A stretch of 64,000 nucleotides of DNA from Phytophthora colocasiae (GCA_018806915.1 JAGKQI010000103.1:930001-994000), one strand, 5' to 3'; shown: positions 1-12,632, counted from the stretch's first letter. Numbers and translations are program-made. The notes: a model not told the origin generated them from the sequence alone.

Positions 1-325
1 AAAGCATAGGATAAAACTACGTTACACGTAGCAAGTTCCTGCGTCCACGTCACATTTAGTGAAGACGAGAGAAGGCAACACAGAAAAGATCAGACAGACA
101 GACAACCAAGACGAGACCTGACTCAGCACGAAAAACAAACCAAAGTGAGATTCAGCTAGCTTGCACTTTCCTGCTGCTTTACCGACTGTCTTCGTTCTTC
201 TTCCCCGCTCGCACACCAGCACCTAGACAGAAGCAACGCAGCTAGAAATCGATCTAGCGTGTACGTTGTAGCTGGGCCATTGGCGCCACGACGACAGGAC
301 GAAGATCTCCTACTCCTAGCGTGCT

Positions 326-2073
<1,748 letters not shown>

Positions 2074-2077
2074 TTAA

Positions 2078-3534
2078 CCCCTCTAACCCGGTATTCTGTA
2101 TCCTACAGAATAATATATTGTACAGGATTTAATATCCAGCAAACTCATCAGCGCTCCAAAACTCCGCATGAAGATTATTGTATGGTGTCTGGATCAGTCC
2201 ACTTTCCTAACAGATCGGCGATGGGATGATAGACGGGTATTATTCAAGGAGGATAGAAAGACGCATATAAATCCCCAACAGGTTTGAAAATTCTGTCGAA
2301 AGCCCATCGGTTCACGTGTCAGAAGCTACCTCACATTGTCATTCGAAAAAATGAACGGCCCAGCAGAGATGCCGTTCAAGCAACTATGGCGCGAGATCTG
2401 CGAGGAAGGCTGGAAGGCTCGTAAGCAGACAGGTATTACCTAGAATCAACGCTACGTGAAGCCGGGTGAAGGGCCGTCTCGGCAAGCCAGACGTGGCATA
2501 AACTTCTTTGAAGGTTAGTGGCCTTATTTTTGTGCCACCACAGTTGTCGACACAGAGGAGGTGGGCGCTACAGGTGAACTACCAGCAGCTATACCGGATG
2601 ATACGGAGCAAGACGGCGCGACCAATGCCTTTTCCGGATGATCCAGGGAATTCGATTCAAGTGAGTGCATGGCTGCTGATGAAGAAGCAAAAGAGCGAGA
2701 CCGATGAACCAAACGGAGCTGACGGCCTCTACATCGACTCGGACGTGTTTGGTAGCGACAATTTCATGGAGAGGCTCCGAGAAGGAGCGACCTGTTTGGC
2801 TCTACAGCTATCGATGACGTGAATCTCGTGGAGACCGCTGATGTCAGCGATTCCTGATTCCAACGCCGACGAAGAAGACATTATGGCAGACAACGAGGTG
2901 GTCCACTTGAGGAAAGTGTAGAAGAAGATGTAGAAGACCTGGAAATAAATGACAACGTTCCGGAACCTAGTAACTTTGACTTGACAGGTGATCTCTGCGA
3001 TATCCCAGAGTATGGATAGATCACATACAATGAGGAGCACAGCCGTAAGCCGGGATGCTACAGAATAACTCAAGTGGTGCTTTACTGAGTTAGCACCACG
3101 TACTTTTGCAGTAGGTCTTGCTGGAGCCTGCAGAGAAGTATTTGCTCAGTTCCTCCTCACTACTCCGTTAGTTAGAACTGGGCAAATTCTTCCTCTTCGC
3201 GCGCTTTGTACTTCGCGCGCTTTTGGCGGATGGCTTGGTTGGCTGCCAAGAGTGCGCGCACAGTACAAGTCGTTCAAATTTGACGGGGTTGCTGAGTGAG
3301 AGGTTTTGAACATGTTTTGTACGCCAGGAGCCAATAGGAGATCGCCAGTTTCTTCGCAGATGTTGGATACATTGTGCATGCTATAGCCGATGATGTACAC
3401 TTTATGTACAGAATATGCCTCGCCGAGCACGAAAGGGCTTCCAACGGCATACTTTTCGCAGGTTATCGTTCATACTTTAATCAAGATAATTGCTTATTCT
3501 GTAGAATACAGAATAACGGCTCGGGTTAGAAGGG
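2078..3534 (+). mobile_element. Degenerate piggyBac-type DNA transposon flanked by TTAA
   Basis: A 1457-bp segment bounded on both sides by TTAA (2074-2077 and 3535-3538). Its ends are imperfect terminal inverted repeats. The left end begins CCCCTCTAACCCG and then has ATTCTGTATCCTACAGAATA. The right end read inward begins CCCTTCTAACCCGAG and then has ATTCTGTATTCTACAGAATA. TTAA targets with ends beginning CCC are the signature of the piggyBac superfamily. The interior carries a broken coding remnant (2351-2640). The element ends about 100 bp upstream of the syntaxin start codon, so it lies in that promoter. Confidence 0.8.
2351..2640 (+). pseudogene. Broken ORF inside the piggyBac-type element
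   Basis: Reading from the ATG at 2351 gives a segment with PFKQLWREICEEGWKARKQT, an in-frame TAG, then QRYVKPG and INFFEG. This aromatic/YVKPG pattern resembles a short domain I associate with oomycete piggyBac-type transposon proteins (from memory, not searched). A possible intron (GTTAGT at about 2515 to CACAG at about 2543) leads to an acidic stretch that again hits a stop at about 2640. The frame is closed by several stops, so this is a remnant and not a gene. Confidence 0.5.
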
Positions 3535-3637
3535 TTAAACTGGCTGGATTGAGCTTGTAGACCGTCGCCGTCACTTGTGCTCTTGCGCTCTGCAGCGTAG
3601 TTGTTCGTCCTCTAGTCTCCTTGTACACACAGCAGCC

Positions 3638-4516
3638 ATGGGCGACCGGTATCGCAGTGCTCAGTCCCCGCGCAACAGCAGCGGCGGCGTGACGGACGAG
3701 CGATTCAGCAAGCTCGTATCCGAGACCAGCAAGGGCATCTCGACCTTCAACCAGCTCACACGAAGCATCGCGCAGAAGATGTCACTGTTCGGTACACCGC
3801 AGGACTCCCGTGCCAACCACGACCAGATCAAGGAACTTACGGAAAAGGGAAATAAACTCGTGGCTAAGATCAACCGCCGCCTACAGGAACTCAACCGTGG
3901 AGCCAAGGGAGCTGCTGGTCGCACGAGACGCACACAAGTGAATAAACTCTCGGCGGACTTTAAGAACCAGGTGCGCGTGTTTGAAGAGACGTGTGAGCGG
4001 CTGCTCGAATCGGAGCGACAGTCAGTCGAGTTCATCCGACGCTCCTCGCAGAGTTTCAAGGGCGGCAACGGTCGACAGACACGTGGTGGAGCAGAGTTTA
4101 CCAACTACAGTGAGGACCAGATCTACGCGCAGGCCAATGTGGTTATCTACGATGAAGATGGTGCGTTGCTTGATGATACAATACTGGTACAATGCGAGTG
4201 TCTGACAATTTTTTTTTTTACAGACTTGCAGAGGAGAGAGGACGACATCATCCAGATTAACCACCAGCTGCGCGAGGTGAACGCTGCCTTCGAGGAAATC
4301 GATGGACTCGTACAGGACCAGGGGGAGATGGTGGTCGAGATTGTGGACAATACAGAGACCGCCAAGGACAACGTGGAGAAAGCGCTCGACCAGGTGAAGC
4401 AAGCGAACGAGCGCAGGAAGTGCTGCGCTTGCTCAAAGATGAAGCTCATTTGCATCGCCATCTTCGCGCTGCTTATCTTTATCGCCCTCATGGGCATCAT
4501 TTTCGCTGCCAAATGA
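3638..4516 (+). CDS. Qa-SNARE, syntaxin family
   Basis: Two exons, 3638-4160 and 4224-4516, encode 271 residues. The 63-bp intron (GTGCGT...TTTTACAG) is a multiple of three without stops, so the unspliced frame also stays open. Splicing joins DED to DLQRRED, restoring the usual SNARE-motif entry. The protein has an N-terminal helical Habc-like region, a SNARE motif with the Qa zero-layer glutamine in LVQDQGEMV, a basic-cysteine stretch (RRKCCACSKMK) and a C-terminal membrane anchor of about 20 hydrophobic residues ending in FAAK. It drives fusion of endomembrane vesicles, and its make-up is closest to the endosomal/vacuolar syntaxin-7/Pep12 type, though that placement is an inference. The start at 3638 was preferred over upstream in-frame codons because it follows the family's short N-terminus. 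Confidence 0.9.
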   Translation: MGDRYRSAQSPRNSSGGVTDERFSKLVSETSKGISTFNQLTRSIAQKMSLFGTPQDSRANHDQIKELTEKGNKLVAKINRRLQELNRGAKGAAGRTRRTQVNKLSADFKNQVRVFEETCERLLESERQSVEFIRRSSQSFKGGNGRQTRGGAEFTNYSEDQIYAQANVVIYDEDGALLDDTILVQCECLTIFFFTDLQRREDDIIQINHQLREVNAAFEEIDGLVQDQGEMVVEIVDNTETAKDNVEKALDQVKQANERRKCCACSKMKLICIAIFALLIFIALMGIIFAAK

Positions 4517-4740
4517 TCAGCTGTTGGAGTTAGGAGCTTCATCGTCGTGGCATTGTCTTGTGAATATAGTGATGCTGCCATGCTCAGCACAGGGAAGCAG
4601 TGAAACATTTACTTTGAAATACTTCTTTCATAATGGGTTGTATCATACAACATTGACTGTAGACCCTTTTGTCCAAGTTAAAAAAGCACGTCACTATATT
4701 CTACATCGTGAAAGCACTCGGACGAACACCTGCTTCAACT

Positions 4741-7700
4741 CTACTGTTCATCAAGTCGGAGACGAGCTCCAATTTCGGTGATCATGTGCGAGCCGCGGCG
4801 TGTGTCAAGGTTTCTTTTGGATCGCGAGCTTCGGAACAAGTTATCGGCCACAGACTTGAGGATGTTCCCCACCGATCCACTACTATGTCGCCGACGTCGT
4901 GAGTTTGCTTCGGAGGGTGCTGTAGCTTCCGTAACACGTTGACGTGAAAGGAATTGGATTCGTGACGCCGCCTCTGAAGACGAGCTAGCGCCGCCGCCTA
5001 CTTGCTTGGTACTAGAGCTTCTACCTGCGAGATGTGGCCGTGAATCGATTGAAAACATGGCCGAGAAGGGAACTGCAGTGTCACGCTCCGATGAGTCGAA
5101 ACAAACCGCGCAAACTCGTTCTTTCTCGTCCACAGATTCGACTACACCGTTGAAGTATCTTGCTGTTCCATGCACTCGGCCCATGACTGATTCCCCGACG
5201 GTGAAACTCACTGGAGAGAGCTCAAATCCCATCGTATCAATGCTGTAGTTGGTTAACCGTTGTGTATGGTACAGCGCGGCCATATCATCCAGATTAGTGA
5301 TCTTATCAGGCGGCATATGAGCTTTCAGCTCACCGTAGTCGAATACCAGCGTGTATAACGCGGTTTGTACCGAGGCGATCGCAATGACACGAGCTGTAGG
5401 AGACGATAGAGATGCTGGCTCATTGGTGGGATCTTGGGACGTCTTGGCAGTAATTTTCGCCGAACAGTAGCGTCCGAAACGTGAACTCCAAGCAAGCACA
5501 TAGTCTCCGACGGCATACACTGGTATGTACCCCGCACGGTTGGAGCTCTCATTTGTGATTGTGTTGGAAGTTCGCTGATGCTCCACGCTGTCGATGATCA
5601 TTTGTGACGGAAACACCTCGAATGCGATCGTACCATCCGAAAAACGGAGGTCACAAGCTGAAGAATGGTGCGTTCTGATCACGATGCAGCTTTCAACGGC
5701 AGCTTTGCGCGGGTGATCAGCCTTGACCTGGTACCCTTCCTCCAGTATTGGGAGAGTTTCTTTTCCTCCGCCGTGTGCAGCTGAAGCCTGCATAAGAACG
5801 GCATTCTTGAGAGATCGCACGTCTTGATCTGCAGGAACATTCCGGCGCTTGCGTTTAAAGATAAGGTTCGGAGGGATCTCATACCCAGTGGAGCCATCTG
5901 CGAAGTCAACCGCTGCAGTTTTGTTCGAGTAAACGCCATTGAGAAGCCCAAGCTTCTCGTCCTCGCAGGTGCTGTCAAAATCGCCATTTCCAGCTGAACA
6001 TTTCACGTAAATCTGGTCTCCAATGTAAACTTTGACCTTGTTACTGCACACGAGATACTGGTCTTCCGTGATAGTCACCACGGTTTTCTTCTTCTCTACC
6101 AGAGGGCTTATCTTGTCCACGGGAACGTTCACAAGTCGAATACGATTCGCAAGCAGAACGTGAAAGCGCGACTGGTATTCTCGTTCAAGAGTAATGAGTC
6201 CACGCCCGGAGAAACGACTTCCGGGATACAATGACACCTGCACCCTTTGGCCAGCAAAGAAGACACGTTGTGTTCGTTCGAGGTCTATCAACTGTTGTTC
6301 CAGTTCATTTACAGACGGCAAGAAATCCAACATATCTTGAGGCACAATCTGCGCTGAAATACCGTGTTCGTCTTCAGTAACGACAGCGTAGCTGCCATCC
6401 TCCACTCGTTTTGAAACCGTACCGTAAGCACGAATCCCTTCGGGGGATCGTTCGTAGACAGCTCGAAGGCTAGCACAATCACCTCGCTTTGGGGAGCCCG
6501 CATTGCACCGAGTTGATCGCATCATATTTAGTTTTGCTTCCATCAACCGGATATGCTCAGCCAACGCGAATTCTTCAGTAGGTTTGGAGGGTTGAACCTT
6601 TTTGTTTCCACGCAGGAAGTATTCAGTGATAACTTGCTTGAGGCTCCTGGGGGTTGGTAAGATCTGTTTCATGCCCTTGTGCGTCACTGATTGTCGGTCG
6701 CCCTGGGAAACAGATGAAATGCTTGATCGTCGGCCATTTCCGCGCTGGGGCCGAGTAGCTTTGCCCATCCCGAAGGTCTGTGTCATTTGCTGCCAAGGTG
6801 TCATCAACATATCGTCTTCGCTGGATTCATCCGAGTCACTGACTTGAGTTGAGTCATCCTCGTAGCCCACCCCACACTCCAGTCGTTTCATTGTCAGGGT
6901 TTCATCATCTAAGAGAAGGCGCCAAGTCTCATTCTCCACATGTTTGGCATCACAAGAAGGCAGTCCAACCTCGTAAGCAATCCCGCTGTCGTCAAAACTC
7001 AGCACCATTTCTTTTGGTGGAGTGACAGAGAAGTCCACCATCAGGTGTTGTAAGGGTGGCAGATACATCTCAGGTGCCGTCGATGGGTCTAGGCATTGCT
7101 CGTCACTATCTTCACCTAGCTTTTGCTGTGACTTCCTTCGGGACCTCGAGTTATTGTCATTTTCTGCTTTCCCAATGCTGCCGCGGCGAAACGATTCATT
7201 GCTTGACCTTTGCGAAGAATCGTCTTGATCTTGACGGTGTTTTCTGTGCTCTCGCAGCATTATATCTTCCCGACGAACACGATAATCTAATGTTCCATCA
7301 TCAAAGACAACCATGAACATCCCTGCGCCAAGATATGTAGCAATATTTCCCGAGTAGAAGTACGGCGTTCTCTTATATCGCCCAAAAATGCGCTGGCCGT
7401 AGGTCCATTGACTGTGTAGTGGTGTGAACCGCGAAATGGGAGGGTGAGGTTCTGGTTCTGTACCTGATGACGACGGAATATCAGGAATGTCGGAGCCATG
7501 TTCATAATTGCTTTCAGAGCGAAGATTTTCATCAAGTTGGCGATCCAAAAGCTCATTTGAATATTGGCGAGTTGGTTCCTTGGTATCAAGTGCCTCAGGG
7601 GTTATCACAACAGCCATTATCGGCTTGGTAACGGAGGAATCCCTCCTGTTCGTGACAGTTCCATCACCATTAACTTGTAATCGCCTACTTGGCTGTCGAA

Positions 7701-8529
7701 TGGGTAAAACTGGGATCGCCCCTTTTGGAGAGACCTCTGATCTGATAGGAAGTGCTCCGTCATCATGCACTATAATGCGTTCGCTAAGCTGCCGAATGGG
7801 CGAAAGCGGAACATTTCTCGGTGGCAATGCAGGCTTCGGTGCTGGAATCTCGCTATTGTGAGCAAGAGGGTTATCTTCTGTCTCCTCGACTGGAGTAGAA
7901 GGCCAACTTTTGCGGAGTGTTACAGCGAGGATTTCTTGTGTACCGGTAGACACTCCACCATCGTGAATTTGGAGGCGCCCACTACGCTTTGCAGCTGACG
8001 ATGGGCGACTGGACCCACTTGCATACCCAGATGGAGACTCCAGCTTGTTTGTGTACGATCCGACATCTTGAGCTTGACGAGGCTTAAACTGCTGCAAGGG
8101 TAGTGTTGGGTTGCTCATTCTGGAAGTCATCGTCGAGAGCTCATCGTTGTCTACCATCAGTTCATTATCGTGTGCATGAAAACCGCTACTGAGCCGAGTT
8201 GAGGGTGTCCTGCTTGTTGCGTCCCAAGGAGAAACCCCCCGTGATTCAATCGGCTGTGGTGACGCCAGATCTTCGTGAATCAAACGGTGACCCGTGGATT
8301 TCAAGGCGGATGATGGTCTGTTTGCTGTAATCGGCTTTAATGTCTCCGCTCGGAATTCTTGTGTGGCTTCCTCATCGGTATGAAAGCGACCACTGGGAGG
8401 TCTTGCCTGGTTTCTTGCTTGTCTAGAATCGGCGGTTCTCATGACATCAATTGCTGGCCTTACCACGTGCTTCTCGAATGCTCGTATCGAAGGAGTAACT
8501 TGGATAGGCAGGACAAGAACTTCTGTCAC
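4741..8529 (-). CDS. Large protein with tudor-like segments and N-terminal short repeats
   Basis: A single-exon 1262-residue protein that I cannot name. The N-terminal 300 residues are low-complexity and contain about six degenerate copies of a short motif, such as SGRLQIHDGG, SERIIVHDDG and SRRLQVNGDG. From about residue 375 onward are several beta-rich segments of tudor/agenet character, for example YGQRIFGRYKRTPYFYSG followed by VVFDDGTLDYRV, then FFAGQRVQVSLYPGSRFSG, YAVGDYVLAWSSRFGRYCSA with FDYGELKAHMP, and FTVGESVMGRVHGTARYFNG. Such folds typically bind methylated lysine or arginine, so a chromatin or RNP role is possible but not shown. A serine/arginine-rich tail ends the protein. The gene is divergent from the SFI1-like gene. 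Confidence 0.75.
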   Translation of the reverse strand: MTEVLVLPIQVTPSIRAFEKHVVRPAIDVMRTADSRQARNQARPPSGRFHTDEEATQEFRAETLKPITANRPSSALKSTGHRLIHEDLASPQPIESRGVSPWDATSRTPSTRLSSGFHAHDNELMVDNDELSTMTSRMSNPTLPLQQFKPRQAQDVGSYTNKLESPSGYASGSSRPSSAAKRSGRLQIHDGGVSTGTQEILAVTLRKSWPSTPVEETEDNPLAHNSEIPAPKPALPPRNVPLSPIRQLSERIIVHDDGALPIRSEVSPKGAIPVLPIRQPSRRLQVNGDGTVTNRRDSSVTKPIMAVVITPEALDTKEPTRQYSNELLDRQLDENLRSESNYEHGSDIPDIPSSSGTEPEPHPPISRFTPLHSQWTYGQRIFGRYKRTPYFYSGNIATYLGAGMFMVVFDDGTLDYRVRREDIMLREHRKHRQDQDDSSQRSSNESFRRGSIGKAENDNNSRSRRKSQQKLGEDSDEQCLDPSTAPEMYLPPLQHLMVDFSVTPPKEMVLSFDDSGIAYEVGLPSCDAKHVENETWRLLLDDETLTMKRLECGVGYEDDSTQVSDSDESSEDDMLMTPWQQMTQTFGMGKATRPQRGNGRRSSISSVSQGDRQSVTHKGMKQILPTPRSLKQVITEYFLRGNKKVQPSKPTEEFALAEHIRLMEAKLNMMRSTRCNAGSPKRGDCASLRAVYERSPEGIRAYGTVSKRVEDGSYAVVTEDEHGISAQIVPQDMLDFLPSVNELEQQLIDLERTQRVFFAGQRVQVSLYPGSRFSGRGLITLEREYQSRFHVLLANRIRLVNVPVDKISPLVEKKKTVVTITEDQYLVCSNKVKVYIGDQIYVKCSAGNGDFDSTCEDEKLGLLNGVYSNKTAAVDFADGSTGYEIPPNLIFKRKRRNVPADQDVRSLKNAVLMQASAAHGGGKETLPILEEGYQVKADHPRKAAVESCIVIRTHHSSACDLRFSDGTIAFEVFPSQMIIDSVEHQRTSNTITNESSNRAGYIPVYAVGDYVLAWSSRFGRYCSAKITAKTSQDPTNEPASLSSPTARVIAIASVQTALYTLVFDYGELKAHMPPDKITNLDDMAALYHTQRLTNYSIDTMGFELSPVSFTVGESVMGRVHGTARYFNGVVESVDEKERVCAVCFDSSERDTAVPFSAMFSIDSRPHLAGRSSSTKQVGGGASSSSEAASRIQFLSRQRVTEATAPSEANSRRRRHSSGSVGNILKSVADNLFRSSRSKRNLDTRRGSHMITEIGARLRLDEQ

Positions 8530-8706
8530 CTAAGTGCGGCTATTAAAATAGCGCAGCCTTCCACAACTGATAAAGCTACCGGTATTGTTGCCTCGTATGA
8601 TACTTCTCGTTTTAGACACACATTTGCCCACAGCAGAACGAGATCGATAAGCTTACAGTTCGTCGTAGAGCCGCATTATTATTGCGGATCACTACTGTAC
8701 CAACTA

Positions 8707-8990
8707 CAGTCCTGCACCTCCAATTCGGCAGAGTGGGACATATCAAGATGCAAGGCTTATTACATGTGTTCAGGCACCCGACTCAACAAAAATGTACTGA
8801 TTTGGTTAATTAGCTAAGGATGAAGCGAACATCCTCTCGAATGGTGAACGTCGACCACCACAATAAAACCTCATAAATCAGTTCATTGCGTCCTACCCGC
8901 CCATCACCGTCCATCACCCTAGGTCTGGACCGCCATTAGGTCGTACAGGTTATTATGTGACATCGGTGCCGAATTGGAGGTGCAGGACTG
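8707..8990. mobile_element. MITE with TA target duplication (Tc1/mariner-like), nested in the hAT element
   Basis: A 284-bp segment whose first 24 bases (8707-8730) and last 24 bases (8967-8990) are perfect inverted repeats, starting CAGTCCTGCACCTCCAATTC. It is flanked by TA at 8705-8706 and 8991-8992. TA duplication with CAGT-type ends is the Tc1/mariner pattern. There is no coding capacity. It sits exactly in the terminal TA of the surrounding hAT element. Confidence 0.8.
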
Positions 8991-9174
8991 TAGCGTTGGG
9001 CAGAATAAATGGCTGGTTAAAACCATAAATGGTTATAACCAGGAAAAAACCAGGAAAAAACCAGCCGGATTCGTGCCGAAAACTGCCGAAAACTCAAATC
9101 GGCCTAATTCGGAGGATAGCGATGTTTTATTAATTCTTTACCTCGCAGCGGCCATCTTTTAGGAGGCCTCAGTC

Positions 9175-9546
9175 ATGGTCATGACCGACGATGGCCCATT
9201 AGGGCGAAATGATGAGGCCCGGACTCTCACATTTCTCAGAAGAGCACTCGTTCCAGTCCACACCATGCCTCGACCGCAAAAGTCAGTATGGAGACTTTAC
9301 GACACCATCGTAGCGAACGGTCCTGGCAAGGCTTACCTTGACGTTAGGTGCAAGAACTCCGACGTCGACATAAAGAATGGTCATAGGAAGGTAATGCACG
9401 TCCTAGTATCGCATGTAGCTGCCAGCCATATGAGTCGTGTGCCTTCGTCTTCCGGCGCGGCGCTTGCTTGCCTTCCAGACTCTCTGCAGGAGGCTGCTCC
9501 CTGCATGTATCCAGCCCGCGCTAATTTGCTGGGTGCAGCGGCCTAA
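9175..9546 (+). pseudogene. Possible BED-type zinc-finger remnant of a hAT transposase
   Basis: The frame contains MPRPQKSVWRLYDTI, then GKAYLDVRCKN and NGHRKVMHVLVSHV. This layout resembles the BED zinc finger at the start of hAT transposases (aromatic, C-x2-C, then H/C pair). The second cysteine reads serine and the final ligands are not clear, so the finger would be broken. It lies inside the hAT-type element, which fits. It is a weak, motif-level call. Confidence 0.3.
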
Positions 9547-9714
9547 TTCGTTTTCGGCAGTTTTCGGCAGAAATGGTTATAACCTGCCGAAAACTATGGT
9601 TTTAACCATAAATGGCAGTAATTTACAGCCATTTTGCCAACGCTAGTACCAACTCCAAACTTATCTAAAAATCAAATTTCAGCCAATCGAAAACCAGCAC
9701 GGCCAAAATGGAAA

Positions 9715-12607
9715 ATGGCAGCAGCTGATGGCACGACTAGGAATCGCAACCTAGAAAGCCACTTTGCGCCTTCATCCCCGCACCTGGCGCTGGCTGTCCA
9801 TCATGACCGACACAGACAGCTCCAGAGTGCATTTAAGACATGGAAACGCCGTGTTAATGTGCAGTGTGTGCGGAGAAAAGTACGAATTAGTGTCGACAAT
9901 CACTTGGCCCAATTTATTTAGCGTTTCCTCTTTTCTTTTACGTAGCGCGTCGCTGCAGCTTGTAGAGTGGGTGCTACGTTTTATCAACGGATTTTCTGGG
10001 AGAAATGGAGAGCTTTTGTAGAACAAAAGCGACAAGAAACAACTGCTTCAATTGATACGACCAATGGCACTGAAAGTATCCATGACAACAGAGAAGAGAA
10101 AGCATCAAGGCTACGATCCGAAGATGGAAGCAACGATGAAATATCTGCAGTTACGGTGAGGAAGAAACAGAGTCGCTATCGCTATGTAATTGGGTTTTTA
10201 TGGCTAACTAACTAGCATCTTAATTATTGTCTAGCGAGGGGGGCTTTTGCCTAAACACAAGGCTAACGACGATGAACACGATGCTGTGGTCGTACGGATT
10301 CGCTGGCTGCATGCCATTCGACGTTGGAGAGAGTTTGTACGGTTGAAAAAGGGTCGTGATGTTCTGCAGCAACGATCCTACTTCTTCTTGTACTACTGGC
10401 TGCTCAAGCGATCGTTGAATCAACTTTGTCGAAACGCACTGCTCAAGAAGAAAGAGCGTGCGTTGACTGTCAAGATTGGGAAAGAGAATCGGCACCGTTT
10501 AGAGGTGCAAGCAATGCAAAAGTGGCGGCTGCGATTACAATTGCATCGAACGCTGCGTTTGTGGCAGAGTTATGTGCGACGAAGACGCCATGAAACATTG
10601 CTTTATCGTCCTATAGCTGAAGAGTTGACCCGTATGACCCACCGCCGCTTACTCCGGTTCACGTTTAATATCTGGGAGAAACAGTACGACCGGCATCAGG
10701 GACAAAGGGCTCTTGTGCATCTTTTAGACCGCCACTTGTATCGGAAAGTTTGTGAAAGAGCGTGGAAAACATGGAAAACAATGGTGGACCAGCTTATTAA
10801 GCTTGATAGTTTTACTCAAGGTTATCAGGAACGTCGATTGCGACGAATATGGAATGCGTGGAGTGCTCGAACGAGAGAAAAGCAACTGCAGGAGCAGCAG
10901 AGACGTTGTGCTGTGCGTCATCGGTACCTATCACTGCTACGTAAAGGATTCAGAGGGTTTCAAATGGGCCTCGTGCAACGACGCCTTGCGTTAAATTGCG
11001 TGGACAATATGCAAGACGCAGCAGATCATAGAACGATGGCGTTAGCCTTTTCACGATGGGACCACTTCACAAGCGAAAGGAAATTGCAAGCTCACAAGGT
11101 GGAACGTGCAGTACAGCACTATAAAAGACAATTGCTGAAACGTGTGTGGTCGAAAGGTTTCCACTCCTTCTATGCCGGCGCATTGTCAAAGAAAAATATG
11201 CTGCTGACTGCGCAGGAACACAATTATATCCAGACAGTAAGTAAAAGCTTTCGTGTATGGAAAGCATTGTGGCAATCTGAGCGTTGTCGCGATCAAGCTC
11301 TGGAACAGACACTGGGGGAATGTTTGATAGTGAAAGAGCAAGCTACTAAAGCTCGAGTGTTCGAAAATTGGGCGGAGTTTGCTCGCGATAGAGCCGCGAA
11401 AAGGGTCGTCAATGCTCAGGTGAGGGGTCAAGCGCATCAGCGAATGCTACAGACCTCCTTTTCGCGTTGGGTTACGTTTGTTTCTGTTCTACGATGGCAG
11501 CAAATCACGCAAACTCGGGCGGAACAGCACTACAAAGCTGTGCTTTGGAAGAAATGCTTCGGACGATGGCAATACAACGTAGCTCTGCGTCAACGCTACC
11601 GCAAAAAGGTTCGAATGGCGCTTATTCATTGGAAATTGACGCTGGAGCGCAAGGCATTTAACGGGTTGAAACAGTACTTGAACTCCAAAAGGTCCAAACA
11701 GCACCGTATCCATGAGGCCCTCGAGTTTCGTCACAAGCAGTTTTTGCGCGATGGTGTACGACACTGGATGACTGCTGCACTGTATTTGCAGGAACAGCGT
11801 GAGCAGCAGGTCGCTTGTACTCAGGCGAGCAACACAGCACAAGTTTGGCGCAGAGTAGCTGCAATAGCTAGGCATTGGCGATACCTCGCAGTTCGACGTC
11901 GAGCTTTCAGGAATGACGCACAAACTCTAGGACGATCGAGAAAGGATCCTCGACCCGTTCAAGAAAACTTGTCCTGGCAGTTGGAGTATGAGATGTCTCC
12001 TCCATCGAATGGAAAGAAGCTCCGAGAAGCTTTTTCAGCTCATGCTGGAGGCTCAAATTGGACTGACAAGAGGTCACCGTTGTCAGAGTTTGTACTGATT
12101 CCTAGAAATCGCCCGCAACCTCGACGGCCTGTTGACGTTCTGCTGTTCTCGCAACCAGAAACGGAAAATCTTCGCCAGCCAAACCAGAACACATTCACGA
12201 ACGAGGCATTACGCTGCGGCTTTGAATTTCCGGTAGAACCGTTCGCTCCATTAAGACCGCCGTCGGGGGATCCGCCTAATGGCCCGCAGGATAAGCGATC
12301 TTGCAACGAAATATCCACACAAAAAGACTACAAACGCCCGCTGCTACCACAAACAACAGCTCAGCAGTTGGATATATTGGAGCGACAAATTGTAGCTCTG
12401 AGCCAACGGAAAAGGGAGTGGAAAGTTTCTCGCCAGCAACTGGAGGTATTGCGATCACGAGTTGAAACAACGCCTCAACTAGCGCATAGACTTCGAGATA
12501 TGGAGGACCAACATACGCTCCGCACGAAGCAATGGTTTCATACAAGAGAGCGCATTCAGTATATCGCAGCAGAGATTCAGCAGTTGCGGAGTGCTTTGCG
12601 GGGTTAA
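9715..12607 (+). CDS. SFI1-like centrin-binding repeat protein
   Basis: Three exons: 9715-9879, 9946-10155 and 10235-12607 (introns of 66 and 79 bp, both phase 0), 915 residues. The protein is built of many helical repeats of about 30-35 residues with a conserved F/L-x2-W-K/R core, such as LQSAFKTWKRRV, RIFWEKWRAFV, LRFTFNIWEKQY, LRRIWNAWSARTR and LKRVWSKGFHSFYAG. Arginine- and tryptophan-rich spacing of this kind is typical of SFI1 proteins, which form long alpha-helices that bind centrin at centrosomes and basal bodies. A coiled coil follows near the C-terminus (ILERQIVALSQRKREW). The ATG at 9715 is the first in frame after the hAT element. Exon 1 contributes a repeat, which supports the splice model. 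It runs convergently into delta-tubulin with 25 bp between stop codons. Confidence 0.8.
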
Positions 12608-12632
12608 AGTTGAGCAAGTGCCAGCGTTTTAG

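Larger units (their letters stand above)
8705..9645. mobile_element. Non-autonomous hAT-type element with 8-bp target duplication
   Basis: Outer flanks carry the 8-bp direct repeat GTACCAAC (8697-8704 and 9646-9653), the size made by hAT transposases. The right end read inward is TAGCGTTGGCAAAATGGC. The left end reads TA (8705-8706), is interrupted by a 284-bp MITE, then resumes TAGCGTTGGGCAGAATAAAT at 8991. Long subterminal inverted repeats follow (GGTTAAAACCAT, GGTTATAACC and CCGAAAACTGCCGAAAAC on both sides). Without the MITE the element is about 655 bp. Its right end is 69 bp upstream of the SFI1-like start codon. Confidence 0.8.

Noticed and set aside
8991..9645. hAT element without the MITE, flanked directly
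   Set aside because: The sequence left of 8991 does not match the right flank. The 8-bp duplication only appears when the MITE is included.
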